Positions 52,266 to 61,716 are shown, counted from the stretch's first letter. The stretch: DNA of 64,000 nt from Thermohalobaculum sp039816045 (GCA_039816045.1 JBCBYB010000004.1:62001-126000); one strand, 5' to 3'. A program made the numbers and translations. Notes: a model not told the origin generated them from the sequence alone.

Positions 52266-54455
52266 ATGACCGAGCAGACCGAGACCAAAGCCGCACCCGA
52301 GCTCGCGCTCGCCGTCGAGGAGCCCTCGCGCGGGCCGACCGGCCTCGCGATCTGGACCGAAGGCGGCTGGCACGCCCGGCTCTTCTTCGTGCTCTGCGTC
52401 TTCTATGCCGGCTGGCATCTCTATGTGCTCAACATCGCCCCGCTCGAGACCTGGGCCTTCCGCATCCTCCACGTGGCCGGCGCATTGGTGCTCGGCTTCG
52501 GGCTCAGCGCCACCATGCGCGGCGAGCCGACCGGGAAACGCATGCCCGCGATCGAAGGCGCCCTCGGCGCGTTTGCGGGGCTCGGGATCGGCTGGTCGGC
52601 GCTCTGCCTCATCGCCATCGCGACCGGGGTCGGCACCGCCTCGGACGGCACGCCTGAGCCCTGGACGGCCGACCACTTCGGCTGGCCGCTCGCCGCCGGC
52701 ACCCTGCTCGCCATCGCAAGCGGGTGGCTGTTCCCGCCGCGCGAGGGGCGCATCGAGTGGTCCGATGCCGCGTTGATCGCCGCGACCATGGTGAGCTGCG
52801 GCTTCATTCTCTACAGCCTCGACGGGCTCGGCCTGCGCCTGCGTGCGGGCACCCCCTTCGCCGACCCGAACAACTCCTGGGCGGCGTTCACGGCGGTCGT
52901 CCTGATCCTCGAGCTCACCCGCCGCGCCGCGGGCATGGCGCTGGTAGTGATCGCGAGCGTCTTCCTGGCCTATGCGTTCCTCGGGCCCTGGCTGCCGGGC
53001 TTCCTCGAGCATCGGGGCTATGACGCGAAACGCTTCTTCTCCTATGTGTTCACCGACAACGGGATCTTGGGCCCGACGACGGCGGTGTCCTCGACCTATA
53101 TCATCCTCTTCATCGTCTTCGCGGCCTTCCTGCAGATCTCGAAGGTGGGCGACTACTTTGTCCACTTCTCCTTTGCCGCCGCTGGACGCGCGCGCGGAGG
53201 GCCGGCCAAAGTGGCGGTCTTTGCCTCGGGCCTCATGGGCATGATCAACGGCACCTCGGCGGGCAATGTGGTCGCCACGGGCGCGCTGACGATCCCGCTG
53301 ATGAAGAAGGTCGGCTACCGGCCACAGTCTGCCGCCGCGATCGAGGCCGCCGCCTCCACCGGCGGGCAGATCATGCCACCGATCATGGGCGCAGGCGCCT
53401 TCATCATGGCCGAGATCACGGGCATTCCCTACACGGATCTCGTCGTCGCAGCGCTGATCCCCGCGATCCTTTACTTCGCCGCGATCTACTTCATGGTGGA
53501 CTTCGAGGCCTGCAAGTCCGGCATGCGGGGCCTGCGCTCGGACGAGCTGCCGCGCCTCGCGGATCTCGCGCGCCGGGTCTATCTCTTTATTCCCATCGTG
53601 ATCCTGATCGGAGCGCTGTTCCTCGGGTATTCCGTGATCCGAGCGGGCACGCTGGCGATTGCCTCCGCGGTGGTGGTGAGCTGGCTGACACCGCACCGGG
53701 TCGGCCCTTTGCGGGTGATCGAGGCGCTGGACACCGGCGCGCGCATGTCGGTCCAGATCATCACGGTCTGCGCCTGTGCGGGGCTGATCGTTGGGGTTAT
53801 CTCACTCACGGGCGTCGGCGCGCGGTTCTCGGCGTTGCTGTTCGACCTCGCGCAGCAGAGCCACCTGCTCGCGCTCTTCTTCGCCATGATGATCGCGGTG
53901 ATCCTCGGCATGGGGATGCCCACGACGGCGGCCTATGCCGTCGCGGCCTCGGTGGTGGCGCCCGGACTCATCGAGATCGGCATCACCCCACTGGTGGCGC
54001 ATTTCTTCGTGTTCTACTTCGCGGTGGTCTCGGCGATCACACCTCCAGTGGCCCTCGCTGCCTATGCGGGCGCGGCCATTGCGGGCTCGGAGCCGATGCG
54101 GACCTCGTTTACCAGCTTCCGGGTCGGGCTCGCGGCCTTCATCGTGCCGTTCATGTTCTACTACAGCCCCGGTCTGCTGATGGAGGCGCCGTGGTATGAG
54201 ATCCTGCGCAATGGTGCGACGGCGCTTGTCGGCGTCTATTTGCTGGCGGCCGCGGTGCAGGGATGGTTCATCGGACAGGCCAACGGATTGATGCGGATCG
54301 CCCTCTTGATTGGGGCTGTCTGCATGATCGCGGGCGACTGGCGCACGGACATTGTCGGGGCCGCCATCGCAGGGGCGCTGTTCTTCTGGGCGCGGAGCAC
54401 GATGCCGGCAAACCCGACACCGGGGGCGACAGCTGCAGGAGCGGACAAACCTTGA
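52266..54455 (+). CDS. TRAP transporter fused small and large permease (DctQM, TAXI type)
   Basis: 729 aa with about 18 hydrophobic segments. The N-terminal quarter is the DctQ-like part, followed by the DctM part with NGTSAGNVVATGALTIPLMKK, GGQIMPPIMGAGAFIMAE and AMMIAVILGMGMPTTAAYAV. Fusion of both permeases is normal for TAXI systems. The start at 52266 (MTEQTETKA) has GGGGAGCGG; the GTG at 52236 is less likely. phnC follows after 152 nt. Confidence 0.92.
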   Translation: MTEQTETKAAPELALAVEEPSRGPTGLAIWTEGGWHARLFFVLCVFYAGWHLYVLNIAPLETWAFRILHVAGALVLGFGLSATMRGEPTGKRMPAIEGALGAFAGLGIGWSALCLIAIATGVGTASDGTPEPWTADHFGWPLAAGTLLAIASGWLFPPREGRIEWSDAALIAATMVSCGFILYSLDGLGLRLRAGTPFADPNNSWAAFTAVVLILELTRRAAGMALVVIASVFLAYAFLGPWLPGFLEHRGYDAKRFFSYVFTDNGILGPTTAVSSTYIILFIVFAAFLQISKVGDYFVHFSFAAAGRARGGPAKVAVFASGLMGMINGTSAGNVVATGALTIPLMKKVGYRPQSAAAIEAAASTGGQIMPPIMGAGAFIMAEITGIPYTDLVVAALIPAILYFAAIYFMVDFEACKSGMRGLRSDELPRLADLARRVYLFIPIVILIGALFLGYSVIRAGTLAIASAVVVSWLTPHRVGPLRVIEALDTGARMSVQIITVCACAGLIVGVISLTGVGARFSALLFDLAQQSHLLALFFAMMIAVILGMGMPTTAAYAVAASVVAPGLIEIGITPLVAHFFVFYFAVVSAITPPVALAAYAGAAIAGSEPMRTSFTSFRVGLAAFIVPFMFYYSPGLLMEAPWYEILRNGATALVGVYLLAAAVQGWFIGQANGLMRIALLIGAVCMIAGDWRTDIVGAAIAGALFFWARSTMPANPTPGATAAGADKP

Positions 54456-54484
54456 TAAGGTCCGCTCTTCCCCAACCGGTTAAA

Positions 54485-54502
54485 CGGTCATTAATTTTTA
54501 AT
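54485..54502 (+). promoter_or_regulatory. Pho-box-like sequence before phnC
   Basis: CGGTCAT-TAAT-TTTTAAT has two 7-mers with a 4-nt spacer. The first matches the CTGTCAT Pho half-site in 6 of 7 positions, the second in 4 of 7. It lies in the AT-rich gap upstream of phnC, where phosphate-starvation control would be expected. The match is degenerate. Confidence 0.3.
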
Positions 54503-54586
54503 TGCATAAGAAGATCAATGGCTTCCATGGCCCGACGTGAATTCGTCATGGAAGATTAGTCATTCTGTCGCTGAAGTTGCTTAGCC

Positions 54587-54603
54587 GCCTCCGTCGAGGA
54601 GGC
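54587..54603 (+). promoter_or_regulatory. phnC: Hairpin covering the phnC ribosome site
   Basis: GCCTCC at 54587-54592 pairs perfectly with GGAGGC at 54598-54603, leaving a 5-nt loop. The paired strand contains the Shine-Dalgarno AGGAGG that serves the ATG at 54608, so the site would be occluded when folded. Confidence 0.45.
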
Positions 54604-54607
54604 TTCC

Positions 54608-55435
54608 ATGCTCGAATTCAAGAACCTGACGAAGACGTTCGGCGCGCTTGCCGCCATCTCCGATGTGAGCTTCAAGATCGAGCGCCCGCAGATGGTGGGC
54701 GTGATCGGCCGCTCCGGTGCCGGCAAGTCGACCCTGCTGCGCGCGATCAACCGCATGACCGATGCCTCTGCCGGCGAGATCCTCGTCGAGGGTGAGGACA
54801 TCCTGAAACGGCGCGGTGCGCAGAAGCTCGCCTGGCAGCGCGACTGCGCGATGATCTTCCAACAGTTCAATCTGGTGCCTCGGCTTGACGTGCTTACGAA
54901 CGTCATCCTCGGGCGGCTGAACCACCAGTCGACCCTGCGGTCGTGCCTTAAATTCTTCACCCAGGACGAGCGCCATGAGGCTTTGCGTCTGCTGGATCGC
55001 TTCGGTGTGTCGGAGACGGCGCTACAGCGCGCGGAGACCCTCTCGGGCGGTCAGCAGCAACGCGTCGCGATCTGCCGCGCGATGATGCAGCACCCCCGCT
55101 TTATCCTGGCGGATGAGCCGATTGCCTCGCTCGACCCGCTGAACGCGCGGCTGGTGATGGAGGCGCTCCACACCATCAACCGCGAAGAAAACATCACGGT
55201 GATCTGCAACCTGCACACGCTCGACACCGCCCGGACCTACTGCGACCGCATCATCGGCATGCGCAAGGGCCGGGTCGTGTTCGATGCCCCTGCCTCCGAA
55301 CTGACCGACGCCATGGCGCGCGACATCTACGGCGCCGAGGCAGCAGAAGCGTTCGAAGGCTCGATCACCTCAACCGCTTTGGGGGGCGCCCCGGAGACGA
55401 CCGGCGACACGGCAGCCGCCGCGGCCGTCGGATAA
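54608..55435 (+). CDS. phnC: Phosphonate/phosphite-type ABC importer ATPase PhnC
   Basis: 275 aa. Walker A GRSGAGKST (Lys40), signature LSGGQQQRVAICRA, Walker B FILADEPIASLDP. The region HQSTLRSCLKFFTQDE is typical of PhnC. It drives import of phosphonates, phosphate esters or phosphite. The C-terminal about 25 residues (TALGGAPETTGDTAAAA) are an unusual low-complexity tail. No C-P lyase genes are in the window. Confidence 0.95.
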   Translation: MLEFKNLTKTFGALAAISDVSFKIERPQMVGVIGRSGAGKSTLLRAINRMTDASAGEILVEGEDILKRRGAQKLAWQRDCAMIFQQFNLVPRLDVLTNVILGRLNHQSTLRSCLKFFTQDERHEALRLLDRFGVSETALQRAETLSGGQQQRVAICRAMMQHPRFILADEPIASLDPLNARLVMEALHTINREENITVICNLHTLDTARTYCDRIIGMRKGRVVFDAPASELTDAMARDIYGAEAAEAFEGSITSTALGGAPETTGDTAAAAAVG

Positions 55436-55463
55436 CACCGACAAAACCTCAGGAGAGAGAGAC

Positions 55464-56411
55464 ATGGTTCGTATTGCCCTGACGACCCTGGCGGCTTCGG
55501 CTGTCGCGACGGTGGCCCTCGCTGGCGACTATACCGGTCCGAAAATGGACTTCTCGAAAATCCAGCCGGAGTTCCGCGTCGGCTTCCTCGGCGACGAGTC
55601 GGCTCAGGACATCCTGACCCGCAACGAGTGCCTGCAGGACTATGTCGAAGCGGCCTTCAACGTGCCGGCCAAGATGTTCACGTTCAAGGATTACGCGGGC
55701 ACCATGGAGTCGATGCTCGGCGGCAACCTCGACTACACCTGGTTCGGCTCGTCGGGCTATGCGGGTCTCTATCTGGAGAACCCCGAGGCTGTCGTCCCGG
55801 TCATGACCCGTATGCAGCCGACCGGCGACACCGGCTACTACTCGGTCATGGTGGCGCGCAAGGACAGCGGCATCGAGACCCTGGAAGACGCCAAAGGCAA
55901 GCGCCTGGGCTTTGCTGACCCGAACTCCACCTCGGGCTATCTGATCCCGTCGATCGAGCTGACCGAAGCCCCCTACAACCTCGACCTCGAGGCTGACTTC
56001 GCCTCGGCCGAGTTCATGGGCGGCCACGAGAACGGCGTCCTCGCCGTGCTGAACGGCGACATCGACGTGGCCGTGACCTGGGTGTCGGGCGTTGGCGACT
56101 GGGACGAGGGCTACAGCTCGGGCAACCTGCGCAAGATGGTCGACAAAGGCATCCTGAACATGGACGACATCGTCCAGGTCTGGTCCTCGAAGCTGATCCC
56201 GAACGGTCCGATCGTGATGCCGGCCAAGCTGCCGCAGGAAGCCCGCGACACCCTGCTCGGCATGAAGCAGTGGATCCTCGAGAACGACGCCGAGTGCAAC
56301 GAGAACATCGCCAACGGCCTCATCAAAGCGTGGATCCCGGTGGATCACAGCTTCTACGAGGTGATCGTGAAGGCCCGTAAGGCCAAGATCGAAGCGCAGA
56401 AGACCAACTGA
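55464..56411 (+). CDS. phnD: Phosphonate-type ABC substrate-binding protein PhnD
   Basis: 315 aa. Signal peptide residues 1-20 (VALAGDY). The binding fold reads FRVGFLGDESAQDI, DYTWFGSSGYAGLYLENP and FADPNSTSGYLIPS, matching PhnD proteins with the SxxSGY phosphonate-binding patch. The start has AGGAGAGAGA. A stem-loop follows before phnE. Confidence 0.93.
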   Translation: MVRIALTTLAASAVATVALAGDYTGPKMDFSKIQPEFRVGFLGDESAQDILTRNECLQDYVEAAFNVPAKMFTFKDYAGTMESMLGGNLDYTWFGSSGYAGLYLENPEAVVPVMTRMQPTGDTGYYSVMVARKDSGIETLEDAKGKRLGFADPNSTSGYLIPSIELTEAPYNLDLEADFASAEFMGGHENGVLAVLNGDIDVAVTWVSGVGDWDEGYSSGNLRKMVDKGILNMDDIVQVWSSKLIPNGPIVMPAKLPQEARDTLLGMKQWILENDAECNENIANGLIKAWIPVDHSFYEVIVKARKAKIEAQKTN

Positions 56412-56426
56412 TCATCTGATCACCCG

Positions 56427-56452
56427 GGGCCGGCGGCGGATGCTGCCGGCCC
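56427..56452 (+). promoter_or_regulatory. Stem-loop after phnD
   Basis: GGGCCGGC at 56427-56434 pairs with GCCGGCCC at 56445-56452 around a 10-nt loop. It has only a weak T-tail (TTCGC). It probably stabilises the phnD mRNA relative to the permease genes. Confidence 0.5.
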
Positions 56453-56475
56453 TTCGCATGTGAGGCAGCTTCCCC

Positions 56476-57330
56476 ATGGCCGATATCCTGCCCGCCCATC
56501 TCGCCCAGCTCGAGGACAACCTCCAGCACATGGCGCGCAAGCGGACGCTCTATACCCTGCTCGCCATCGGAGCGACGGCGCTGGTCCTGGTGACCGGTGT
56601 GGGCGTTGCCAACGAGTACAATGCCGGCAGCTTCGAGCGCGGCATCAACAGCTTCTTCGACTACCCCGCCGACATGATCTCCGAGGCGTGGGAGGCCGGC
56701 TGGTCCTGGTGGCCGCTGCTGCTCAAGCACACGCCGGAGCTGCTGGCGACGATCAACATGGCGCTGTTCTCGACCTTTATCGGGTTCTGCTTTGCCTTGG
56801 TGCTGGCCTTCTTCGCCTCGTCGAACATGATCTCCAACCCCTGGATCGTGACCACCGTGCGCCGGATGCTGGATCTCTTCCGGTCGTTCCCCGAGCTCGT
56901 GATCGCGATGATCTTCCTCTATCTGATGGGAAAAAGCCTGCTGCCCGCAGTGATCGCGATCTCGATCCACACCACCGGCGCGCTCGGCAAGCTGTTCTCC
57001 GAGGCCATCGAGAACATCGACCGCAAGCCGATGGACGGGCTGCAATCGGCCGGCGCGAACTGGGTTCAGCGGGTGCGCTTCGGGGCGGTACCGCAGGTGA
57101 TGCCGCTGTTCCTGAGCTACGCGCTCCTGCGGCTCGAGATCAATGTGCGCGCCTCGACGATCCTCGGTTTCGTCGGCGCAGGCGGCATCGGTGAGGCGCT
57201 CTCGACCAACATCCAGTGGCGCTACGGCGATGAGATCGTGGCCATCATGGTGCTGCTGATCGTGACCATCGTGAGCCTCGACTACCTGTCCGACTTTCTC
57301 CGACGCAAGCTGATCGGGGGGGCGCGCTGA
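56476..57330 (+). CDS. phnE: Phosphonate-type ABC permease PhnE (first)
   Basis: 284 aa with about six membrane segments. PhnE landmarks are LFRSFPELVIAMIFL, the coupling-loop GALGKLFSEAIENID and GFVGAGGIGEALS. It ends 1 nt before the second phnE ATG. Two permease genes suggest a heterodimeric pore. Confidence 0.93.
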   Translation: MADILPAHLAQLEDNLQHMARKRTLYTLLAIGATALVLVTGVGVANEYNAGSFERGINSFFDYPADMISEAWEAGWSWWPLLLKHTPELLATINMALFSTFIGFCFALVLAFFASSNMISNPWIVTTVRRMLDLFRSFPELVIAMIFLYLMGKSLLPAVIAISIHTTGALGKLFSEAIENIDRKPMDGLQSAGANWVQRVRFGAVPQVMPLFLSYALLRLEINVRASTILGFVGAGGIGEALSTNIQWRYGDEIVAIMVLLIVTIVSLDYLSDFLRRKLIGGAR

Positions 57331-57331
57331 C

Positions 57332-58705
57332 ATGACCGTCACCACACTCGAAGTCCCCCGCAGCTTCGACGACAAGCTCGCCGAAGTGGACCGCGCCGCC
57401 GGCCGCAACCGGGTCTGGACGTTCGGCTTCATCGGCCTCGTGATCCTGTACTTCGCAGGGTCCTGGATCCAGTTCGACCTCGGCTCGGTGATCAACCGAT
57501 GGAACTCCGACCGCGCCGCGCTCTTCGTGCTCGACACCTATGCGCACAAAGACCACATCTCGATGCGCTGGAAGGAGCCGGAGGAGGTTGTCGTCGCCTT
57601 CGAGGGCGGCCACCGCAACGTCTACGACCCGAACCCCGATTGGATGCGCCAGACCGACACTGGCGGCTCGGAGGTCAGCTTCGACAACGGCGGGACGATG
57701 ACGATCTTCCGCGACCGGGTCGAGATGGCCAACTGGCCGGACACCGCCGAGACCTTCGTGTTCCGCCGCGACCGCAACGACAAACCCTATGTGGAGGGCT
57801 ATCGCGACCGGTTGGACGAGTTGCCGGACTGGATCCGCGCCACCGAGAACAAGGTGGAGGTGCGGCCGTCCCTGTTCGAGCGGCTCCAGGTCTACAAGTC
57901 CAAGGTCGAGATCCACCGCTACGAGGTCGGCTGGAAGTATTTCTGGTTTGACTTCGACAGCCCGCTCTCTGGGACCGGGTTCTTCGGCGCCATCGGCTTG
58001 ATCTTGTCCGGCGACCGGGTGGACCCGGAGCAGTCGAACCTCAGCCTCGTGCTCTACGAGTTCCTCGACAACAACCTGTGGCACCACGGCACCGTGCTGT
58101 TTGCCATGCTCGAGACGGTGCTGATGGCGCTGATCGGGACGATGTTCGCCTCGCTGATCGGCCTGCCGCTCGCCTTCATCGCCGCGCGCAATGTGATGCC
58201 GTTCGCCTGGCTGCGGTTCGCGACCCGGCGGCTTTTCGACTTCCTCCGCGGCGTGGACACACTGATCTGGTCGCTGATCTTCCTGCGCGCCTTCGGGCCG
58301 GGGCTCTTCACGGGGATGTTCGCGATTGCCTTCACCGACACGGGCACGCTCGGCAAGCTGATGTCCGAGGCCATCGAGAACGCCGACAACAAGCAGGTCG
58401 AGGGCGTGCAGTCCACCGGCGCCAAGCGCGTGCAGCGCTACCGCTTCGGGATCCTGCCGCAGATCATGCCGGTCTTCATCTCGCAGTCGCTCTACTACCT
58501 CGAGTCGAACACCCGCTCGGCGACCATCATCGGCGCCATGGGAGCGGGCGGCATCGGGCTCCAGTTCCTCGGCGCGCTGCAGACCGGCAACGACTTCGAG
58601 AACGTCGCCTATATCGCGCTCCTGGTGCTGCTGACGGTGGTGGCGATGGACGCGCTCTCCGCCTGGCTCCGCCGGATGCTCATCGGACATGAAAAGGACA
58701 GGTAA
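57332..58705 (+). CDS. phnE: Phosphonate-type ABC permease PhnE (second), with a large periplasmic insert
   Basis: 457 aa. A first membrane helix (about 30-50, VWTFGFIGLVILYFAGSW) is followed by about 150 residues of soluble, charged sequence (50-200) not seen in E. coli PhnE. The permease core follows, with FLRGVDTLIWSLIFLRAFG and GTLGKLMSEAIENADNKQVEG. The insert should sit in the periplasm and may contact PhnD. The 143-aa gene follows by 5 nt. Confidence 0.92.
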   Translation: MTVTTLEVPRSFDDKLAEVDRAAGRNRVWTFGFIGLVILYFAGSWIQFDLGSVINRWNSDRAALFVLDTYAHKDHISMRWKEPEEVVVAFEGGHRNVYDPNPDWMRQTDTGGSEVSFDNGGTMTIFRDRVEMANWPDTAETFVFRRDRNDKPYVEGYRDRLDELPDWIRATENKVEVRPSLFERLQVYKSKVEIHRYEVGWKYFWFDFDSPLSGTGFFGAIGLILSGDRVDPEQSNLSLVLYEFLDNNLWHHGTVLFAMLETVLMALIGTMFASLIGLPLAFIAARNVMPFAWLRFATRRLFDFLRGVDTLIWSLIFLRAFGPGLFTGMFAIAFTDTGTLGKLMSEAIENADNKQVEGVQSTGAKRVQRYRFGILPQIMPVFISQSLYYLESNTRSATIIGAMGAGGIGLQFLGALQTGNDFENVAYIALLVLLTVVAMDALSAWLRRMLIGHEKDR

Positions 58706-58710
58706 CCGCC

Positions 58711-59142
58711 ATGCGCATGCTCACGCCCGCCTTCGCTGCCGTTCTGCTCGCCGCCACCCCTGCCCTTGCGCAGGAGCAACAGGCCGGCGGCCAAGGCACC
58801 GTCGACACCGAAGAGACGTTCCAGAAGCTCATCGAGCAGTGTGACAACATCGACGTTCTGGTGATGCGGGGGCGGATCCGGCTGCTCCTGCCGCGCACGA
58901 CGCCGGAGGCTGCGGCCGAGGCCGAAGCGATGCTGAACCAGGGTCTCGCGGCGTGTGGCGAGGGCAAGATCGAGGAGGCCAAAGCGACCCTGCAGGAGGC
59001 CAACGATCTCGCCAATGCGGGCGTGACGGAGAAGTTCGGCCAGGATGCCTCGCCCGATGTCGCGACCGAGGCCGCGCCCGAGCCGGAGCAAACCACTGCG
59101 GAAGTGGAAGAACCGAAGAAGCCTTGGTGGCAGATCTGGTGA
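58711..59142 (+). CDS. Small periplasmic protein at the end of the phn operon
   Basis: 143 aa. Signal peptide residues 1-20 (ATPALAQEQ). The mature part is helical (EETFQKLIEQCDNIDVLVMRGR, then EAEAMLNQGLAACGEGKIEEAKATL), resembling a single TPR-like hairpin, with Cys residues that may bridge, and an acidic tail ending KKPWWQIW. It is 5 nt after phnE. It could help the importer, but I know no family. Confidence 0.65.
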   Translation: MRMLTPAFAAVLLAATPALAQEQQAGGQGTVDTEETFQKLIEQCDNIDVLVMRGRIRLLLPRTTPEAAAEAEAMLNQGLAACGEGKIEEAKATLQEANDLANAGVTEKFGQDASPDVATEAAPEPEQTTAEVEEPKKPWWQIW

Positions 59143-59230
59143 GCGGGCCACACCCGCGCTGACGGCTTGATCCGGTCGACCGGCAGGCCCCCTCTTTAAA
59201 ACCTTGCGGGCGGCACCCTAGATTGCCGCC

Positions 59231-60802
59231 ATGACGCAGTATCGATTCGATGGCTTTGTCCTCGACGAAGAGCGCCGCGAGCTTCGCGCGCAGGGCGGCG
59301 TGGTTGCGCTCGAGCCGCGCGCCTTCGACACGCTCGTGCTGCTGATCGAGAACCGCAGCCGCGTCGTCAGCAAGGACGAGTTGATCGGCGAGGTCTGGGG
59401 CGGGCGCATCGTCTCGGATGCGGCCCTCGCGAGCCAGATCAAGGCGGTCCGCCGCGCCGTCGGCGATGATGGCAAGGCGCAGCGCGTGATCAGGACGGTC
59501 CACGGCCACGGGTTTCGGTTTGTCGCCGCACTGGAGGTGGAGGTCCCACAGCAGCCGGCGACCGCCGCACCGAAGGCCCCCGAGACCGCGGCCCCGGTCG
59601 CACCGCCGCCTCCGCGGCGCCCCTCGATTGCCGTGCTCCCCTTCCAGGTGATCGGCGATCCCGGCGACCACACGGCTCTGGCCGATGCCTTCGCCCATGA
59701 CCTGATCGTTGAGCTGTCGCGCCTGCGCTATGTCTTCGTGATCGCCCGCGCCTCGAGCTTTCAGCTCCGCGATGCGGATCCGCAGTCGGGCGATGTCAGC
59801 CGCCGCCTCGGCGCACGCTATGGGGTCTCCGGCAGCCTCGAGCGCATGGGGTCGCGCGTCTCCGTGGTCTGGCAGCTTTGGGACACTGCGGACGGCCGTG
59901 TGGTCTGGGCGGAGCGCTGGCAGGCCCCGCTCGACCGGGTGCATGAGCTGCGCGCCGACACCACCGCCAAGATCGTCGCCGCCTTGTCGCTCCGGATCAG
60001 CGCCAATGCCGCCGAACGGGCCCGGCTGACCCCGCCCGAGAACCTCGACGCCTGGGAGCGCTATCACCTCGGGCTGCATCATCTCTTCCACTTCAACCGG
60101 GCCGGGATCGACCAGGGTTGGGCCCTGTTCCAGGAGGCGATCGCCCAGGACCCGGGCTTTGCGCGCGCCCATGCGGGGCTGTCGCTCGCGCAGTTCATGC
60201 GGGGTTTCCTCGGCTATGCCGACAATCCCGAGGCCCAGCGCGACGCAACCCGCCGGTCGGCCGAGCGCAGCCTCGAACTCGACCCGCTCGACCCGTTTGC
60301 GCATTTCGTGTTCGGCCGGTCGATGTTCCTCTATGGCGACCTCGACGGCGGCAAGGTCTGGCTCGACCGCGCGGTGGAACTCAGCCCCAACTACGCCAAA
60401 GCGATCTACTCACGTGGCTGGTTCGATGCGGTGTCGGGCAACTGTGCCGCCAGCCTTGCGAGGGTCGACGAGGCGATGGCGCTCAGCCCGCTCGACCCGT
60501 TCTCCTACGCCTTCATCGGCACCCGTGCCCTGGCCCATATGGGCGACGGCAACTATCCGGAGGCGATCCTGTGGGCCGAGCGCGCCGCCCGCGCCCCCGG
60601 CGCGCATGAAATGATCAGCCTGATCGCCGCCGCATGCCATGCGCTCAACGATGACCTCACCGCGAGCCATCGCTGGATCGAGATCGCCCGCACACGCAAC
60701 CCGGCGCTCACCCAGGCGCAGTTCTACAAATCCTTTCCGTTCCGCGACGAAAAGATGCGCCAGCTGATCTCCATCGGTCTCGCGCGCGCCGGGCTGCCCT
60801 GA
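59231..60802 (+). CDS. Winged-helix regulator with TolB-like and TPR domains (CadC-like, soluble)
   Basis: 523 aa. Residues about 3-100 are an OmpR-type winged helix (LEPRAFDTLVLLIENRSRVVSKDELI). A linker rich in Ala/Pro follows, then a domain like those in adenylate-cyclase-associated TPR regulators (SIAVLPFQVIGDP to about 245), and TPR repeats to the end (LSPNYAKAIYSRGWFDAVSGN). No membrane helix is seen, unlike CadC. The target genes are unknown; osmC and the flavin enzyme lie directly downstream on the same strand. Confidence 0.85.
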   Translation: MTQYRFDGFVLDEERRELRAQGGVVALEPRAFDTLVLLIENRSRVVSKDELIGEVWGGRIVSDAALASQIKAVRRAVGDDGKAQRVIRTVHGHGFRFVAALEVEVPQQPATAAPKAPETAAPVAPPPPRRPSIAVLPFQVIGDPGDHTALADAFAHDLIVELSRLRYVFVIARASSFQLRDADPQSGDVSRRLGARYGVSGSLERMGSRVSVVWQLWDTADGRVVWAERWQAPLDRVHELRADTTAKIVAALSLRISANAAERARLTPPENLDAWERYHLGLHHLFHFNRAGIDQGWALFQEAIAQDPGFARAHAGLSLAQFMRGFLGYADNPEAQRDATRRSAERSLELDPLDPFAHFVFGRSMFLYGDLDGGKVWLDRAVELSPNYAKAIYSRGWFDAVSGNCAASLARVDEAMALSPLDPFSYAFIGTRALAHMGDGNYPEAILWAERAARAPGAHEMISLIAAACHALNDDLTASHRWIEIARTRNPALTQAQFYKSFPFRDEKMRQLISIGLARAGLP

Positions 60803-60821
60803 GCCCGGTTTCCGGACCCGG

Positions 60822-60872
60822 TCTCCAGACCGGATCTCCAGACTTCCCCATGAAATCTCCATGCCGTCTCCA
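60822..60872. repeat. Four TCTCCA motifs before osmC
   Basis: TCTCCA occurs at 60822, 60835, 60856 and 60867, within a 166-nt gap between the regulator and osmC. The first lies in a small palindromic context (GGTCTCCAGACC). They could be operator half-sites, but spacing is irregular (13, 21 and 11 nt). Confidence 0.3.
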
Positions 60873-60968
60873 AGCACCGGGGCCGGCGTGCCTTTACAGG
60901 ACGCCAACCGAGCAATCCGGGCCGCCAATTCCGGCGCCCGAGACAAACGCAACGGAAGGACGTTCCTT

Positions 60969-61535
60969 ATGACCACCGAAACCTTTGCCAACAAACCGGA
61001 TAACGGCGTCGATCTCGAGGCGCTGATCGCGGCGCGCCAGGCGCTGACCGAATACCCTGCCGCCGGCCAGTTCAAATGGCGCGCCACCTGCGAGTGGCTG
61101 CGCGGCACCCACAGCCGCACGACCGTGGCGGGCTTTTTCGGCCTCGGCGACAACCAGGCCCGCAAAGCCGGTCACAGCATCGATGCGGACCACCCGGAGC
61201 AGTTCTCGGCCGAGGACAACGGCGCGACACCGGTTGAGATCGTGCTCTCGGCGCTGGCAAGCTGCCTGACCGCGGGCGTGGCCTCGGTTGCGCAGAACCG
61301 CGGGATCCAGCTCCGCTCGGCCAAAGCGACGGTCGAGGGCGACATGGACCTCGCGGGCATCCTCGGGATCGATGGCGAGGTGCGCAACGGCTTCAGCGCG
61401 ATCCGGGTGCATTTCGACATCGATGCGGATGCATCGGCTGAGGACATCGCGGCCCTGGTCGCGCAGTCGCAGAAGCGCTCGGCGGTGCTCGACATCCTGA
61501 CCAACCCGACCGCCGTGCACGTCACGGTCGGCTGA
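60969..61535 (+). CDS. OsmC-family peroxidase-like protein
   Basis: 188 aa from ATG at 60969 with GGAAGGA upstream. Family marks are EDNGATPVEIVLSALASCLTAG, with the reactive-type Cys in ALASCL, and the C-terminal sheet FSAIRVHFDIDADASAED. OsmC/Ohr proteins reduce organic hydroperoxides through two Cys; only the ALASC Cys and one upstream Cys (RATCEWL) are evident, so it may belong to the YhfA-like branch. A 34-codon ORF follows. Confidence 0.9.
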   Translation: MTTETFANKPDNGVDLEALIAARQALTEYPAAGQFKWRATCEWLRGTHSRTTVAGFFGLGDNQARKAGHSIDADHPEQFSAEDNGATPVEIVLSALASCLTAGVASVAQNRGIQLRSAKATVEGDMDLAGILGIDGEVRNGFSAIRVHFDIDADASAEDIAALVAQSQKRSAVLDILTNPTAVHVTVG

Positions 61536-61556
61536 AAGCGCCAGGCGAGACGCCCC

Positions 61557-61661
61557 ATGCCCCCGTCTGAGCCTCGGCTCGCTGAGCCGAAACCTCACGC
61601 CTTCCGACTGAGCCGCGCGGATCTCGACCGCGTGCTGACCCGGCCGGGAGACGACGACTGA
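61557..61661 (+). CDS. 34-codon ORF between osmC and the flavin oxidoreductase
   Basis: ATG at 61557 with AGGCGAGA about 7 nt upstream, to TGA at 61661. The peptide has no hydrophobic segment and ends RVLTRPGDDD, acidic at the C-terminus. It is in the same direction as its neighbours and fills most of the gap. It may be a small protein or spurious; the ribosome site is moderate. Confidence 0.35.
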   Translation: MPPSEPRLAEPKPHAFRLSRADLDRVLTRPGDDD

Positions 61662-61716
61662 GCACCGGCTGCGGGTCCCCGCGCCCGCAGCCCTCCTTAC
61701 CGGAAGGACCACGCCA

